From Muribaculaceae bacterium Isolate-036 (Harlan) (GTDB taxonomy: Bacteria > Bacteroidota > Bacteroidia > Bacteroidales > Muribaculaceae), in the NCBI GenBank assembly GCA_003833075.1, contig RIAY01000022.1, forward strand, positions 1 to 37,721: a stretch of 37,721 bases of DNA, given 5' to 3'. The notes beneath the pieces are model-generated. The model saw only the letters and a program-made list of their open reading frames with translations, was not told the DNA's origin and ran no database searches. Shown here one piece after another: positions 24,201 to 33,981 of the stretch. Positions within the stretch are counted from its first letter, which is position 1, and each line of letters opens with the position of its first letter. Made by a program: the position numbers and the translations under genes.

Positions 24201-27200
24201 TTCTGGATGATGGATCCATTCCTTGACTCGGACAATCCCAATACTGAGGGCGGAGACCTTTATTTCAATTTCGGAGAAATAAGCGAAGATATTCTTAAGG
24301 ACGGCATGAAGAGTTATGAAAACGGACTTCCGATTGACGGCAATAATGAATTCATTGCTGAAACGGTATGGGGAAAAGTATCAAGACAGAATTCGCTGAC
24401 ATATGCATTTGAGAATGCAGCCAACGCAAGACCGATGCAGGATGTCGGTCTTGACGGACTTAAAAACGATGAGGAATTCTCGTTTCCTTCGTATAAAGAG
24501 TATCTTGACAAGTTGCGGGGAAAACTATCTTCATCAGTCCTTGCCGAAATGCAGAACAATCCTTTTTCTCCGATGAATGATCCGGCGGGTGATAATTATC
24601 ATTTCTTCCGTTCTCCATATTATGACGAAAAACAGTCGGATATTCTTGAACGCTACAAACACTACAACGGAGTGGAAGGGAACTCACTCTCTCCTGACCA
24701 GTCTGACAACCCTCTGTATCAGTCTGCAAGAGCCGTTCCGGATGTCGAAGACATAAATCAGGACAACACACTCAATGAATATGAAAGGTATTTTCAGTAT
24801 AAAGTCTCGATAAGACCGGAAGACCTTGAGGTGGGCAAAAATTATGTCACAGACAAGGTAGAAAGGCGCGTCAATACTCCCTCCGGTCCGCAACAGGCAG
24901 TCTGGTATCAGTTCAAGATTCCTTTGAGTTCGCCGGAGAAAATTGTAGGTGGCATAACGGATTTCTCGACTGTCAGATTCGCCCGAATGTTTATGACCGG
25001 ATTCAAAGAAACAACACATCTGCGGTTTGCTACTCTGGAACTCGTAAGAGGAGAATGGCGAGATTACAGCTTTAATCTGAATAGTCGCAATGATTCGCCA
25101 GCAGAGGGTGAGATCGATATGACAGTGGTCAATATTGAGGAAAATTCAGCAAGAACACCTGTTAACTATGTCTTGCCTCCCGGTGTTGACAGGATTCAGG
25201 ATCCGGGACAGTCTCAGGCAACGCAGTTAAATGAACAGTCTCTTTCGATTACAGTCAAAGGACTGCAACCCGGAGACGCACGCGGTGTATATAAAAACAC
25301 GCAGCTTGACATGAGGATATACAAGCGTCTTCAGATGTGGGTGCATGCCGAGGCTCTTATTGACAACATTACATCTCTGCGCAATGGAGACCTTTCTATA
25401 TTCATTCGCTTGGGGTCAGATGTCAAGAATAATTATTATGAGTATGAGATTCCATTGGAACTGACCCCTCCGGGCAATTATAACAATTTCAATTCAGCTG
25501 ACAGAGCCCGAGTCTGGCCTTTGGCAAACTATCTGAACATTCCGCTGGATGTGTTTACTACCCTGAAGACTTCAAGAAACCGCGATAAGAGCGCAAATGT
25601 GGACGGGGTGGGATACACTGTGCTTTATACCGGTCACGATCCCGACAACGTGCAGAATACAGTGGCTGTGCTTGGCAATCCGAGTCTGAGCGATGTTCGG
25701 GTTATGCTTATAGGTATTCGCAACAGGTCAAACAGTGTCAAAGACGGTACTGTCTGGGTGAATGAATTGAAAGTAACGGATTTCAACGAGTCCGGCGGCT
25801 GGGCGGCAAATGCCAATGTAAATCTTGCAATGAGTGACATCGCGATGGTTAATTTCTCAGCACATAAGGAGACTTCCGGCTTTGGAGGAGTTGACCAACC
25901 GCTTAAATCACGAAGGATGGAGGATTACGAACAGTATAACGTAGCTGTTCAGGGAGATCTGGGTAAATTTTTACCGGAAAAAGCCAAATTGTCGGCCCCT
26001 GTTTTTTTCTCAAAGTCTCAGGAAACGATAACACCGCAATATAATCCCCTTGATCAGGACATTCTGTTGAAAGATGCATTGGATGCGGCTCAGACAAAAC
26101 ATGAGAAGGATTCTATAAAAAACTACGCCATTACTAAAAAAAGTGTGGAAAGCTTCTCGATATCCAACTTCAAGTTTAATGTACAAAGCAAGAATCCGAT
26201 GCCTTGGGATCCGGCAAATTTCACTTTGTCATTCTCATATAACAAACAAAAGAACATAGATCCTACGACAGAATATGAAAATACGAATGATTATCGCGGC
26301 AGTTTTCAATATTCGTATTCGCCATATATCAAACCACTCAAACCGTTTGCGTGGATAAAGGGTAAAAGCCGTACGGCAAAGTATTTCCGAGAGTGGGAGA
26401 TTAACTGGCTTTTCAATAACCTTACATTCTATACTGGCATGCACAGGTATTACTATGAGCAGCAGACAAGAAGCGAAGTGGATGTGGACTTCCAGCTGCC
26501 TGTTCAGGTAAGTAAGAACTTTGTCTGGGACCGCCAGTTCAGTATAACATGGAATCTGATAAAATCCCTGAGTCTAACATTCTCAAGCAACACGACGGCA
26601 AGAATTGAAGAGACACTCGGTGCGGTAAACAGACGACTCTTCGCCGATAAATACGAACAGTGGAAAGATACCGTGTTGTCTTCGATCAGACATCTCGGCA
26701 CACCGTGGAATTACAATCAGACATTCACCGGCACCTATCGCGCACCCTTTAACCGCATCCCTGCTCTTGACTATCTGTCAGGTTCTGTGACTTATAATTC
26801 TGTCTATAGATGGGACAAGGGAGCGACCGTTGAAGACCTCTATTTAGGCAACACTATCCAAAACCAGACAACGTGGAATGCAGATGCGAGATTGAATTTC
26901 GAGACTCTTTTCAACAAATCCAAATATCTTCAGAAAATCAACAAAAGATTCTCGTCATCCACTTCCGCACGCAATAGCAATTCCCGAAACAAAGCGGCAA
27001 GAAAGCGTGATAAAAAATTCGAGAGGGCATTTACACTGTCACCGGATACAAGCACTTTGGTTAAGCATAATCTTAAAACTAAAAAGATAAAGTTCGCAGC
27101 TGTTGCCAACGGACAGCCTAAAAAACTAAATTTCAAAATTATTGACGAGAATACAGTTGAGATTCTTGACAGAGGCTCTCAGACGGTAAAAATAACAGTT

Positions 27201-28661
27201 AGGGAAAACAATGTTGAAAAGAAAAATTTCGCGACAGAACTGGCTGAATACAGTCTGCGTTTCCTGATGATGCCCCGCTCCCTGTCATTCAGGTGGAGAA
27301 GCGGTCATTCATTGAATCTACCTCTTTTTTCTCCAAATGTGGGTAATGTTTTCGGACAGTCACTGTCACACGGACCAATGTCTCCCGGTCTTGACTTCGC
27401 CTTTGGCTTCTATGATAAGGACTATGTTGACAAAGCGCTCGACAGGGGATGGCTTATAACCGGTTCTGATCAGATTTCTCCTGCATTGTGGACTAACAAC
27501 AAGGAGTTTAATTTTGAATTGAATCTTGAGCCTATAAAGGGGCTTAAAATACTTCTTACCTCGAACCTTACAGATTCGAGAACAGAGCAGATGCAGTTCA
27601 TGTATGCAGGTATGCCGACATCATACTCGGGATCGTACATGCGCACACATGTGGCGATTATGTCTGCAATGAGAAATTACAAAGCGGAAGACGGTTATGC
27701 ATCAGAAAGCTTTAACAGGTTCCTTTCTTATATCCCTCAGGTAGCACAGCGTGTCGAGGCTTCCTATCACGGATCGGTTTATCCTGCATCAGGATTTCTT
27801 GAAGATTCACCTCTTGCCGGAACAGTGTATGATGCAGGACAGGGAGGTGTGAGTGCAACAAGTTCTGATGTGCTTATTCCAGCCTTTCTTGCTGCCTATA
27901 GCGGTATAAGCCCGGACAAAATCAGTCTCAAGCACTTTGAAGGACTAAACGCCATGCGACCGAACTGGCGCGTAACCTATGACGGACTTATAAAGCTTGG
28001 CAACCTGCAGAAATGGTTCAAAGCTTTTACTCTTACTCATGCGTATCAGTGTACATATTCGGTAGGATCATATTCAAGTTTCATGAATTGGGTGAGTATT
28101 GGAGAGGACAGAGGCTTCATTCTTAATGAGCAGACAGGATTGCCGATTCCGTCTTCTCCGTTCAATATCACATCAGTAGCCATAACAGAGAAGTTCGCTC
28201 CTTTATTTGGTGTAAAAGTGACTCTTTTCAATGATCTTACGTTTAATGCGGAGTATCGCGATGCGAGAACACTTAATCTAAATACGTCAGCCGGTCAGAT
28301 TGTCGAGACTACAAGCAAACAGTTATCAGTCGGAGCGGGATACAAGATAGCCGATTTCAACAAGATATTGAAAATTGGCAGTCGGCAGGGTGGGGTATCC
28401 AACGATCTTTCTGTAAATCTTGACCTTGCATTGTCAAATAACCAATCCCTGATTCGCAGGATTGAGACAGCTTTTACGCAAGCAACCAACGGTACACGCA
28501 CATTCTCCGTTAATTTTATGGCAAGCTACATTCTAAGCAAACGCATAACATTGTCAGCTTTCTTTGATCACCAGGTCAACACACCTCTTGTATCAAGTTC
28601 CTCCTACCCGACATCCAATTCAAATTACGGAGTCGCAGTAAATGTGTCACTTGCTCGGTAG
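21282..28661 (+). CDS. sprA: SprA, type IX secretion system outer membrane translocon
   Basis: The 2459-residue protein is full length for SprA (about 2400 in Flavobacterium). It begins with a membrane/signal segment (KIYLLIAVFFSTLLLSFVANS) and then the conserved DIVTPFLLTPKEYSDLMMR. Family blocks include GSSYIDDFEATQTGIDLRSP (about 807-826) and WVNELKVTDFNESGGWAA (about 1491-1508). Alternating aromatic strands of the giant single-chain barrel run to the end (NYGVAVNVSLAR). SprA is the pore through which proteins with a type IX signal leave the cell, and is essential for gliding in gliding species. No other T9SS gene (gldKLMN, porU, porV) is in the window. The frame is uninterrupted. Confidence 0.97.
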   Translation: MRLRQIDERKIYLLIAVFFSTLLLSFVANSQKTVRKTVPEVSDTNPLKSGEYPADLKTPSNITTEAVYDPELGMFVVHTRLGDKDIVTPFLLTPKEYSDLMMRQDMFGYFRQRNSESYEKKDKQPFNIFDMNFSLGPLEKVFGPGGVRLSTQGSLQLSMGIKSNKTENPSLSLKNRRKTYFDFDQKIQATINASVGDKLKFNMTYNTDATFDFDSKNLKLNYEGKEDEIIKSIEAGNVSMTTGSSLIRGGTALFGLKTKLQFGKLTLTGLVSQQNSESKTVSTSGGVQSTKFSFKADNYDANRHFFLAQYFYENYDQFASRLPHVSSGIKITRIEVWITNKNSNYNESRNFVGFMDLGENRRLANSYWQPNSAFNNPSNQSNNLLSIIKGEYPQARSIDMVTQALEPLRAYGIEGGKDFEKVESARLLKSSEYTLNDDLGYISLKSALTTDEVLAVAYEYTYQGKVYQVGEFSSDVTNTSDCLYLKMLRSTTVSPRLPMWQLMMKNVYSLGAYQLQSKNFKLNIKFLSDTTGTEINYIPAGQISNQPLLQVMNLDRIDSNQESNSDGFFDYIEGYTVQSSTGKIIFPVAEPFGSHLERKIGNPAIASQYVYKELYDSTLVVAQQFADKNKFSLSGEYQASNGAQIRLNAMNVPRGSVVVMAGGVVLTENSDYTVDYSMGIVTITNQSIIDSGTNVSVTLENQSLFSMQRKTLLGLDAQYRFNKDFTLGGTILHFSEKSLTEKVNIGDEVINNTMWGLNVSYNKDFMWLTNLLNKIPTVSATAPSRINVSAEFAQLVPHKQKSGSNKGSSYIDDFEATQTGIDLRSPYSWFLASTPYDNSADALFPEAKLSNDIDYGKNRALLAWYYIDRLWTQKNSSMVPGYMKNDPSMLSNPYVREVKIDEIFPYRDLNYGEANYIQTLNLSFYPRERGPYNLDADRIDENGNLLQPEKRWGGIMKKMDNTNFETSNVEYIQFWMMDPFLDSDNPNTEGGDLYFNFGEISEDILKDGMKSYENGLPIDGNNEFIAETVWGKVSRQNSLTYAFENAANARPMQDVGLDGLKNDEEFSFPSYKEYLDKLRGKLSSSVLAEMQNNPFSPMNDPAGDNYHFFRSPYYDEKQSDILERYKHYNGVEGNSLSPDQSDNPLYQSARAVPDVEDINQDNTLNEYERYFQYKVSIRPEDLEVGKNYVTDKVERRVNTPSGPQQAVWYQFKIPLSSPEKIVGGITDFSTVRFARMFMTGFKETTHLRFATLELVRGEWRDYSFNLNSRNDSPAEGEIDMTVVNIEENSARTPVNYVLPPGVDRIQDPGQSQATQLNEQSLSITVKGLQPGDARGVYKNTQLDMRIYKRLQMWVHAEALIDNITSLRNGDLSIFIRLGSDVKNNYYEYEIPLELTPPGNYNNFNSADRARVWPLANYLNIPLDVFTTLKTSRNRDKSANVDGVGYTVLYTGHDPDNVQNTVAVLGNPSLSDVRVMLIGIRNRSNSVKDGTVWVNELKVTDFNESGGWAANANVNLAMSDIAMVNFSAHKETSGFGGVDQPLKSRRMEDYEQYNVAVQGDLGKFLPEKAKLSAPVFFSKSQETITPQYNPLDQDILLKDALDAAQTKHEKDSIKNYAITKKSVESFSISNFKFNVQSKNPMPWDPANFTLSFSYNKQKNIDPTTEYENTNDYRGSFQYSYSPYIKPLKPFAWIKGKSRTAKYFREWEINWLFNNLTFYTGMHRYYYEQQTRSEVDVDFQLPVQVSKNFVWDRQFSITWNLIKSLSLTFSSNTTARIEETLGAVNRRLFADKYEQWKDTVLSSIRHLGTPWNYNQTFTGTYRAPFNRIPALDYLSGSVTYNSVYRWDKGATVEDLYLGNTIQNQTTWNADARLNFETLFNKSKYLQKINKRFSSSTSARNSNSRNKAARKRDKKFERAFTLSPDTSTLVKHNLKTKKIKFAAVANGQPKKLNFKIIDENTVEILDRGSQTVKITVRENNVEKKNFATELAEYSLRFLMMPRSLSFRWRSGHSLNLPLFSPNVGNVFGQSLSHGPMSPGLDFAFGFYDKDYVDKALDRGWLITGSDQISPALWTNNKEFNFELNLEPIKGLKILLTSNLTDSRTEQMQFMYAGMPTSYSGSYMRTHVAIMSAMRNYKAEDGYASESFNRFLSYIPQVAQRVEASYHGSVYPASGFLEDSPLAGTVYDAGQGGVSATSSDVLIPAFLAAYSGISPDKISLKHFEGLNAMRPNWRVTYDGLIKLGNLQKWFKAFTLTHAYQCTYSVGSYSSFMNWVSIGEDRGFILNEQTGLPIPSSPFNITSVAITEKFAPLFGVKVTLFNDLTFNAEYRDARTLNLNTSAGQIVETTSKQLSVGAGYKIADFNKILKIGSRQGGVSNDLSVNLDLALSNNQSLIRRIETAFTQATNGTRTFSVNFMASYILSKRITLSAFFDHQVNTPLVSSSSYPTSNSNYGVAVNVSLAR

Positions 28662-28708
28662 ATTGCCGCACATACCGAGAAGATCTTTAATATATGCAGG
28701 CTTTTTTA

Positions 28709-28716
28709 TAATTTTG
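28709..28716 (+). promoter_or_regulatory. -7 box directly before the first AspT-type transporter gene
   Basis: TAATTTTG ends only 4 bases before the ATG at 28721, so a transcript would start at or within a few bases of the start codon. The -33 position has CTTTAA instead of TTG. Confidence 0.45.
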
Positions 28717-28720
28717 CATT

Positions 28721-30382
28721 ATGTATTGGATAGAAAATATATTATTCGAGCATTCCGCTGTCCAGGCCGTAATCGTGATTTCAATTATCATCGCCATCGG
28801 TCTTGGTCTGGGGAAAATACATGTCTGGGGCATTTCGTTAGGTGTTACATGGGTGTTTTTTGCGGGGATTCTCGCCGGTTATCTCGGATTCTCCATAGAC
28901 TCCGGAATGCTTAATTTCGCACAGAGTTTCGGTCTGATTCTGTTTATCTACGAATTAGGACTTAAAGTCGGTCCCGGATTCTTCAGTTCATTCAGACAAG
29001 GGGGAATTAAACTTAATCTATTAGGACTGTCCACTGTCATGCTGGGCACCGGTGTCGCAATCGGCTTGAGCTACATGTTCAGTGTGCCGATGTCGGATAT
29101 GACCGGGATAATAAGTGGAGCAACAACAAATACTCCCGCTCTTGGAGCCGCGCAGCAAGCACTTCAGCAGCTTGGCATATCTGCTAATGGCGCGGCATTG
29201 AGTTGCGCAGTGACATATCCCCTCGGTGTCGTAGGTGTGATACTGGCAATAATCATTGTAAGGAAAATTGCTGTAAAGGACTCTGACATCGTTGTTAATA
29301 CTTCTGAAGAAGATCACAATACATTTATAGCGACATTTCAGGTCAAGAATCCAGCCGTATTCGACAAAAGTATAAAGGAGATAGCAGCCATCACTCCAAT
29401 AAAGTTTGTCATATCCCGTCTATGGCGTGACGGAGAAGTAAGTATACCGACATCCGATATAAAGGTGGCGTCAAACGACAGATTGATGGTGATAACTACA
29501 GAAGCCGATGTCGATGCATTGACTGTTCTGTTTGGCGAACATGAAAGCCGGGACTGGAACACAGGTGATATTGACTGGAACAAAATCGACAGTTCGCTCA
29601 CTTCAAAAATATTGGTTATCAGTAAACCGGAATTAAATGGTAAGAAGCTCGGCAGCCTGCGTCTGCGCAACAACTATGGAATTAATATAACAAGAGTCAG
29701 CAGAAGCGGTGTCAGGCTTTTGGCAACACCAAGTCTTGTTCTCCAGCTTGGAGACAGGCTGACTGTGGTGGGTAAAGAGAACCAGATTGAAAGAGTAGCG
29801 GAAGTTGTAGGCAATACCGCAACCAAACTTAAAGATCCTAATCTTGCGGTTATATTTGTCGGCATTGTGCTGGGTCTGCTTTTAGGTTCCATTCCTATTG
29901 TGATTCCTGGAATTTCGGCACCTGTCAGACTTGGTCTGGCTGGTGGACCGATTGTCGTTGGCATCTTGATGGGGCGATTTGGTCCTCGTTTTCAAATGGT
30001 AACATACACAACACGAAGTGCGAACCTAATGCTGAGAGGCATCGGGCTATCCCTGTTTCTTGCCTGTCTCGGACTTGATTCAGGCGCTCATTTCATAGAC
30101 ACAATCATGAAGGGGGATGGCTTGTTGTGGATTGCACTCGGATTCATAGTAACTGTTATTCCTGTAGTTCTGATGGGGCTGATTTCGCTTCGCATATCCG
30201 GACTTGATTTCGGTTCGACATGCGGCATGCTTTGTGGTGCTATGGCTAATCCGATGGCTCTTAACTACGCAAACGATACGATACAGGGTGATAATCCAGC
30301 TGTAAGTTACGCAACTGTTTACCCCATAGCAATGTTCTCTCGTGTTGTTATTGCGCAGCTGCTGATACTTATTTTTATGTAA
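28721..30382 (+). CDS. AspT/YidE-type membrane transporter with two TrkA_C (RCK_C) domains, copy 1
   Basis: The 553-residue protein has the YidE/YbjL/AspT layout: about five helices, two cytosolic TrkA_C domains (about 200-290 and 295-372), and about five more helices. Each membrane half carries the family loop: GATTNTPALGAAQ (133-145) and GAMANPMALNYAN (about 505-517). These repeat loops suggest an inverted-repeat fold. RCK_C domains usually bind an ion or nucleotide and gate transport. AspT exchanges aspartate and alanine; the substrate here is unknown. A related gene lies 5 kb downstream on the other strand. Confidence 0.88.
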   Translation: MYWIENILFEHSAVQAVIVISIIIAIGLGLGKIHVWGISLGVTWVFFAGILAGYLGFSIDSGMLNFAQSFGLILFIYELGLKVGPGFFSSFRQGGIKLNLLGLSTVMLGTGVAIGLSYMFSVPMSDMTGIISGATTNTPALGAAQQALQQLGISANGAALSCAVTYPLGVVGVILAIIIVRKIAVKDSDIVVNTSEEDHNTFIATFQVKNPAVFDKSIKEIAAITPIKFVISRLWRDGEVSIPTSDIKVASNDRLMVITTEADVDALTVLFGEHESRDWNTGDIDWNKIDSSLTSKILVISKPELNGKKLGSLRLRNNYGINITRVSRSGVRLLATPSLVLQLGDRLTVVGKENQIERVAEVVGNTATKLKDPNLAVIFVGIVLGLLLGSIPIVIPGISAPVRLGLAGGPIVVGILMGRFGPRFQMVTYTTRSANLMLRGIGLSLFLACLGLDSGAHFIDTIMKGDGLLWIALGFIVTVIPVVLMGLISLRISGLDFGSTCGMLCGAMANPMALNYANDTIQGDNPAVSYATVYPIAMFSRVVIAQLLILIFM

Positions 30383-30400
30383 ATAATGAGATTACACACA

Positions 30401-30442
30401 AAACAGGTCGCATCGCGGAAAACACGATGCGACCTGTTTTTT
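30401..30442 (+). terminator. Perfect 15-bp terminator after transporter copy 1
   Basis: AAACAGGTCGCATCG (30401-30415) pairs with CGATGCGACCTGTTT (30425-30439), followed by TTTTATA. It also sits just past the end of the leftward SH3-like gene. Confidence 0.9.
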
Positions 30443-30466
30443 ATACAATCTCCGATTAAAGGATTA

Positions 30467-30982
30467 TTAAAAGAATCCTGTCACACTATTGTCAAGGCTG
30501 TAGACAATCTGCTTACCGGAAAGGTTTGAAACCGAATATGCCGCTACTCCATCTGTCGTAGTGAAAATCACAGTCCTGTCATTTTCCCTGCCTTCATATT
30601 TCTTTGCAGAAGATTCAAGTAACCATTTGTCTCCGTCTCTGTTGATAACAACAGATTCATCAGGGTTGTTGGCAACCTTGAAAGTCCCGGCAGATGGCAC
30701 TTTTATAGCATCTTCCATGGCAATCACATTCTGCATTACCATTCCACGCAAACCGGGAGAATATTCAACAACATACCAGCCGCCTTTACGCTCTATTACC
30801 GCGAATACCATGCCGGTCTTAAGAATGACAGGGTCATCATTCTTATTGAGAGCCGCACATTCATCCTTGGCAACAGGTGCCTCGAAAACCTTTGTATCTT
30901 TTGCGATAACAATGTGATTCTCGGCGCAAACTGTTATGGCGATACAAACCCCTGCAAATGCAGTAACAAGATATCTATTCAT
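30467..30982 (-). CDS. Secreted SH3-like protein, unknown
   Basis: The 171-residue protein has a signal peptide (MNRYLVTAFAGVCIAITVCA) and mostly beta structure. VKVFEAPVAKDECAALNKND-type text, here KDTKVFEAPVAKDECAALNK, then VFAVIERKGGWYVVEYSPGL and RGMVMQNVI, look like a bacterial SH3 domain. The second half (KWLLESSAKKYEG, VIFTTTDGVAAYSVSNLSG) is a beta-rich unknown. No enzyme motif. It starts 7 bases after alaS ends, so it probably rides on the alaS transcript. Confidence 0.72.
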   Translation of the reverse strand: MNRYLVTAFAGVCIAITVCAENHIVIAKDTKVFEAPVAKDECAALNKNDDPVILKTGMVFAVIERKGGWYVVEYSPGLRGMVMQNVIAMEDAIKVPSAGTFKVANNPDESVVINRDGDKWLLESSAKKYEGRENDRTVIFTTTDGVAAYSVSNLSGKQIVYSLDNSVTGFF

Positions 30983-30989
30983 AAGTACA

Positions 30990-33614
30990 TCATTTCAGAT
31001 GGAGCAATTCCATTATCTTTTCTAATGCCAGTGAAACGCCTTCTGCATCTTTGCCTCCTGCCTGCGCGAAGAAAGGCTGACCGCCGCCGCCACCCTTAAT
31101 GAGTTTCGCAGCTTCACGCACTATCTGGCCTGCATTCAGCCCTGCTTTTACGAGATCGTCCGATAACGCAACGGTAAGAAGTGGCTTACCTTCGGAAACC
31201 GTCACTCCCACAAAAGCAGTATGATCTGTGCATTCGCGTCTCACGGTGAAAGCAACGTTCTTCACGATATCAGGCAGACGAATGCCTGATAATGAAACAA
31301 GCTTAATACCATTTATATCTTTTGCCGATGCAATAGCCTCTCTGCTCATCGTTGCAATCCGCTCTGCCATAAACTCCTCGACCTGATGCCGAAGGTCTGC
31401 ATTCTCACCGATAGCTCGTGTTACAGCGGTTTTAATATCGGCAGAGCCACCAAGGAGTCCAGCAACATCCTTCATCATATCCTGAAGATTATCCATCATG
31501 TTTTCGACACCGGTTCCGGTCACAGCCTCTATTCTGCGAATGCCGGCTGCAATCGAACTCTCCGACAGGATCCTAAGCATGCCTATGTTTCCGGTATTTG
31601 CCACATGAGTTCCACCGCATAACTCAACAGAAGATCCGTACTTGACAACTCTGACCTTGTCTCCGTACTTTTCTCCAAAGAGAGCCATGGCACCCATTTC
31701 ACGGGCTTCGGCAATCGGCAGCTCCCTGCATTCCTCAAGATTCATAGCCATGCGTATTCTTGAATTGACAAGATGCTCGACCTGTCTCAATTCTTCCGGT
31801 GTTACTTTTTGGAAATGAGAGAAATCAAAACGTAACACTTCCGGAGATACAAATGATCCTTTTTGCTCTACATGTGTGCCAAGCACCTCACGTAAAGCTT
31901 CATGGAGAAGATGGGTTGCCGAATGGTTGGCAGAAGTGGCGGCTCGGGCAACCTTGTCAATTCGTGCTGTCATGACTTCGGTCGGATCGGAAGGAATCTC
32001 ATAAGACAGATGAACACCTACGTTATTCTCTTTCTTTGTATCAAATATGTTGACAATCTCTCCTGATGGAGAAACAAGCACACCCTTGTCTCCGACTTGT
32101 CCTCCCATCTCTGCATAGAATGGAGTCTTTGACAACATTATCTGGTAATATTCCTTACCTTTTTGTTTGACCTTACGGTAACGAAGTATTCTGGCGGGAG
32201 TCTCTGTCAGATCATACCCGACAAATTCTTCTTCTCCCTGCGAAACCTCAACCCAGTCTGTCGCTTCCACAGCAGCAGCATTGCGCGCCCGATCCTTCTG
32301 TTTCTTCATCTCTTTGTCAAAACCATCTCTTTCAAGCCCCATGTTCTGTTCCCGGAGAATAAGTTCTGTAAGGTCAAGAGGGAAACCGTAGGTGTCATAC
32401 AGCACAAACGCGTCTTCTCCGGCAAGATTTTCTTTACCGGCGTCTTTTGATTTCTTTATGAACGAATCAAGTAGTCGTATGCCGTTGTCAAGTGTGCGAA
32501 GGAATGAATCCTCTTCTTCCTTGATTACTTTTTTAATAAGTTCTTTCTGAGCCGGAAGTTCCGGATATGCATCACCCATCTGCTCGACAAGAGTATCCAC
32601 AAGCTTATAAAGGAATGCCTCTTTCTGATCAAGGAATGTATATACGTATCTTACGGCTCTTCTTAAAATCCGACGTATCACATAACCTGCCTTTGCATTT
32701 GAAGGAAGTTGTGAATCTGCTATTGAAAACGCTATCGTGCGCACGTGATCGGCAGCTACACGCATTGCAATGTCAACTTTCGTATCCGTGCCATACTTTT
32801 TGCCGGACAGTTCTGAAATCTTATAGATAAGAGGGGTAAATACATCGGTATCGTAATTTGACTTTTTACCCTGTAATGCCATACAGAGACGCTCGAATCC
32901 CATGCCCGTATCAATAACTTTCGCGGGAAGCGGCTCAAGATGACCGTCGGCTTTTCTGTTATATTGCATGAACACAAGATTCCAGATCTCTATTACAAGT
33001 GGATTGTCTTTATTCACAAGTGTGGCTCCATCTGTAAGTTCACGTTCCTCATCACTGCGAAGGTCAATATGAATCTCGGAGCAAGGACCGCAAGGACCAG
33101 TCTCACCCATCTCCCAGAAATTGTCATGGCGGTTACCATTGATGATATGTGATGCGGGAAGATGTTTCTCCCAGATACCTGCGGCCTCGTTGTCACGCTC
33201 CAGACCTTCCGGGGCATAACCTTCGAAAACAGTGGCATAGAGACGGTTCGGATCAAGTTTTACGACTTCTGTGAGATATTCCCACGCCCAGTCTATCGCC
33301 TCTTTCTTGAAATAGTCGCCGAAACTCCAGTTTCCGAGCATTTCAAACATTGTGTGATGATATGTGTCATGACCCACTTCCTCAAGGTCATTATGCTTGC
33401 CTGATACACGCAAACATTTCTGAGAGTCTGTCACTCTCTTGGCTTCAGCAGGGCGATTCCCGAGTATGATATCCTTAAACTGGTTCATACCGGCATTGGT
33501 GAACATAAGTGTGGGATCATCTTTTATCACCATCGGGGCAGAAGGCACTACCTTATGACCTTTCTCTTCGAAAAATTTCTTGAAAGATTCTCTGATTTCC
33601 TTGGATGTCAACAT
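30990..33614 (-). CDS. alaS: Alanyl-tRNA synthetase
   Basis: The protein is 874 residues from the ATG at 33614 ([20 protein letters not shown]); the longer frame to 33650 includes the promoter. Class II motif 1-2 regions are visible: [40 protein letters not shown], and [14 protein letters not shown] closes the tRNA-binding region. The editing domain carries HSATH and CGGTH, whose His and Cys bind zinc and clear Ser/Gly-tRNA. A C-terminal domain with [15 protein letters not shown] completes it. Length is normal. It charges tRNA-Ala. Confidence 0.97.
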   Translation of the reverse strand: MLTSKEIRESFKKFFEEKGHKVVPSAPMVIKDDPTLMFTNAGMNQFKDIILGNRPAEAKRVTDSQKCLRVSGKHNDLEEVGHDTYHHTMFEMLGNWSFGDYFKKEAIDWAWEYLTEVVKLDPNRLYATVFEGYAPEGLERDNEAAGIWEKHLPASHIINGNRHDNFWEMGETGPCGPCSEIHIDLRSDEERELTDGATLVNKDNPLVIEIWNLVFMQYNRKADGHLEPLPAKVIDTGMGFERLCMALQGKKSNYDTDVFTPLIYKISELSGKKYGTDTKVDIAMRVAADHVRTIAFSIADSQLPSNAKAGYVIRRILRRAVRYVYTFLDQKEAFLYKLVDTLVEQMGDAYPELPAQKELIKKVIKEEEDSFLRTLDNGIRLLDSFIKKSKDAGKENLAGEDAFVLYDTYGFPLDLTELILREQNMGLERDGFDKEMKKQKDRARNAAAVEATDWVEVSQGEEEFVGYDLTETPARILRYRKVKQKGKEYYQIMLSKTPFYAEMGGQVGDKGVLVSPSGEIVNIFDTKKENNVGVHLSYEIPSDPTEVMTARIDKVARAATSANHSATHLLHEALREVLGTHVEQKGSFVSPEVLRFDFSHFQKVTPEELRQVEHLVNSRIRMAMNLEECRELPIAEAREMGAMALFGEKYGDKVRVVKYGSSVELCGGTHVANTGNIGMLRILSESSIAAGIRRIEAVTGTGVENMMDNLQDMMKDVAGLLGGSADIKTAVTRAIGENADLRHQVEEFMAERIATMSREAIASAKDINGIKLVSLSGIRLPDIVKNVAFTVRRECTDHTAFVGVTVSEGKPLLTVALSDDLVKAGLNAGQIVREAAKLIKGGGGGQPFFAQAGGKDAEGVSLALEKIMELLHLK

Positions 33615-33629
33615 CGTCTTAATATATTT

Positions 33630-33673
33630 TTGAATTGCAAATTTAACCATAATTTACTATTTTTGCAATTCAA
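33630..33673. promoter_or_regulatory. Symmetric two-way promoter between alaS and the M23 gene
   Basis: Perfect 12-base inverted repeats (33630-33641 and 33662-33673, TTGAATTGCAAA) hold two overlapping promoters. Minus strand, for alaS: TTG (33668-33666), 20 bases, TAAATTTG (33645-33638). Plus strand: TTG (33635-33637), 20 bases, TATTTTTG (33658-33665). Both have exactly the canonical spacing. Confidence 0.75.
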
Positions 33674-33680
33674 GTTGTTT

Positions 33681-33866
33681 AGAAACTGTTTAAATTTAAT
33701 TCGAAATTATTTATATAATGACTCTTGTGGCTTACCTGAGGTCTTTTATGGTTGTTTTAACCGGGTGTCATCGGTCATATAGTCCGCTATGCTCTCTTCT
33801 CAACTCGTAAAAAAACTGATAAAATCTTCTCAATTAACCTCACAATTAAATTTTAACAGGCTACTA
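33681..33866. repeat. Fold-back (MITE-like) element, type A, diverged copy
   Basis: Its left 21 bases (33681-33701) are identical to the type A end at 4370. The right end (33844-33864) matches with several changes. Internal landmarks are shared with 4368-4556: CTTGTGGCTT, TTTTATGGTTGTTTT, TCATCGGTCA and AACTCGTAAAAA. It lies in the predicted leader of the M23 gene, starting 10 bases after the predicted transcript start. Confidence 0.75.
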
Positions 33867-33981
33867 AACTATTATATTTTTATGTTAAAGTTTTTATGGT
33901 TCTTTTCACCATGAGTCATAAACTGACAATATAACTTTTTACACGGTGTATATAAGCTCCGCAGTTTATTAAATAACCTAC

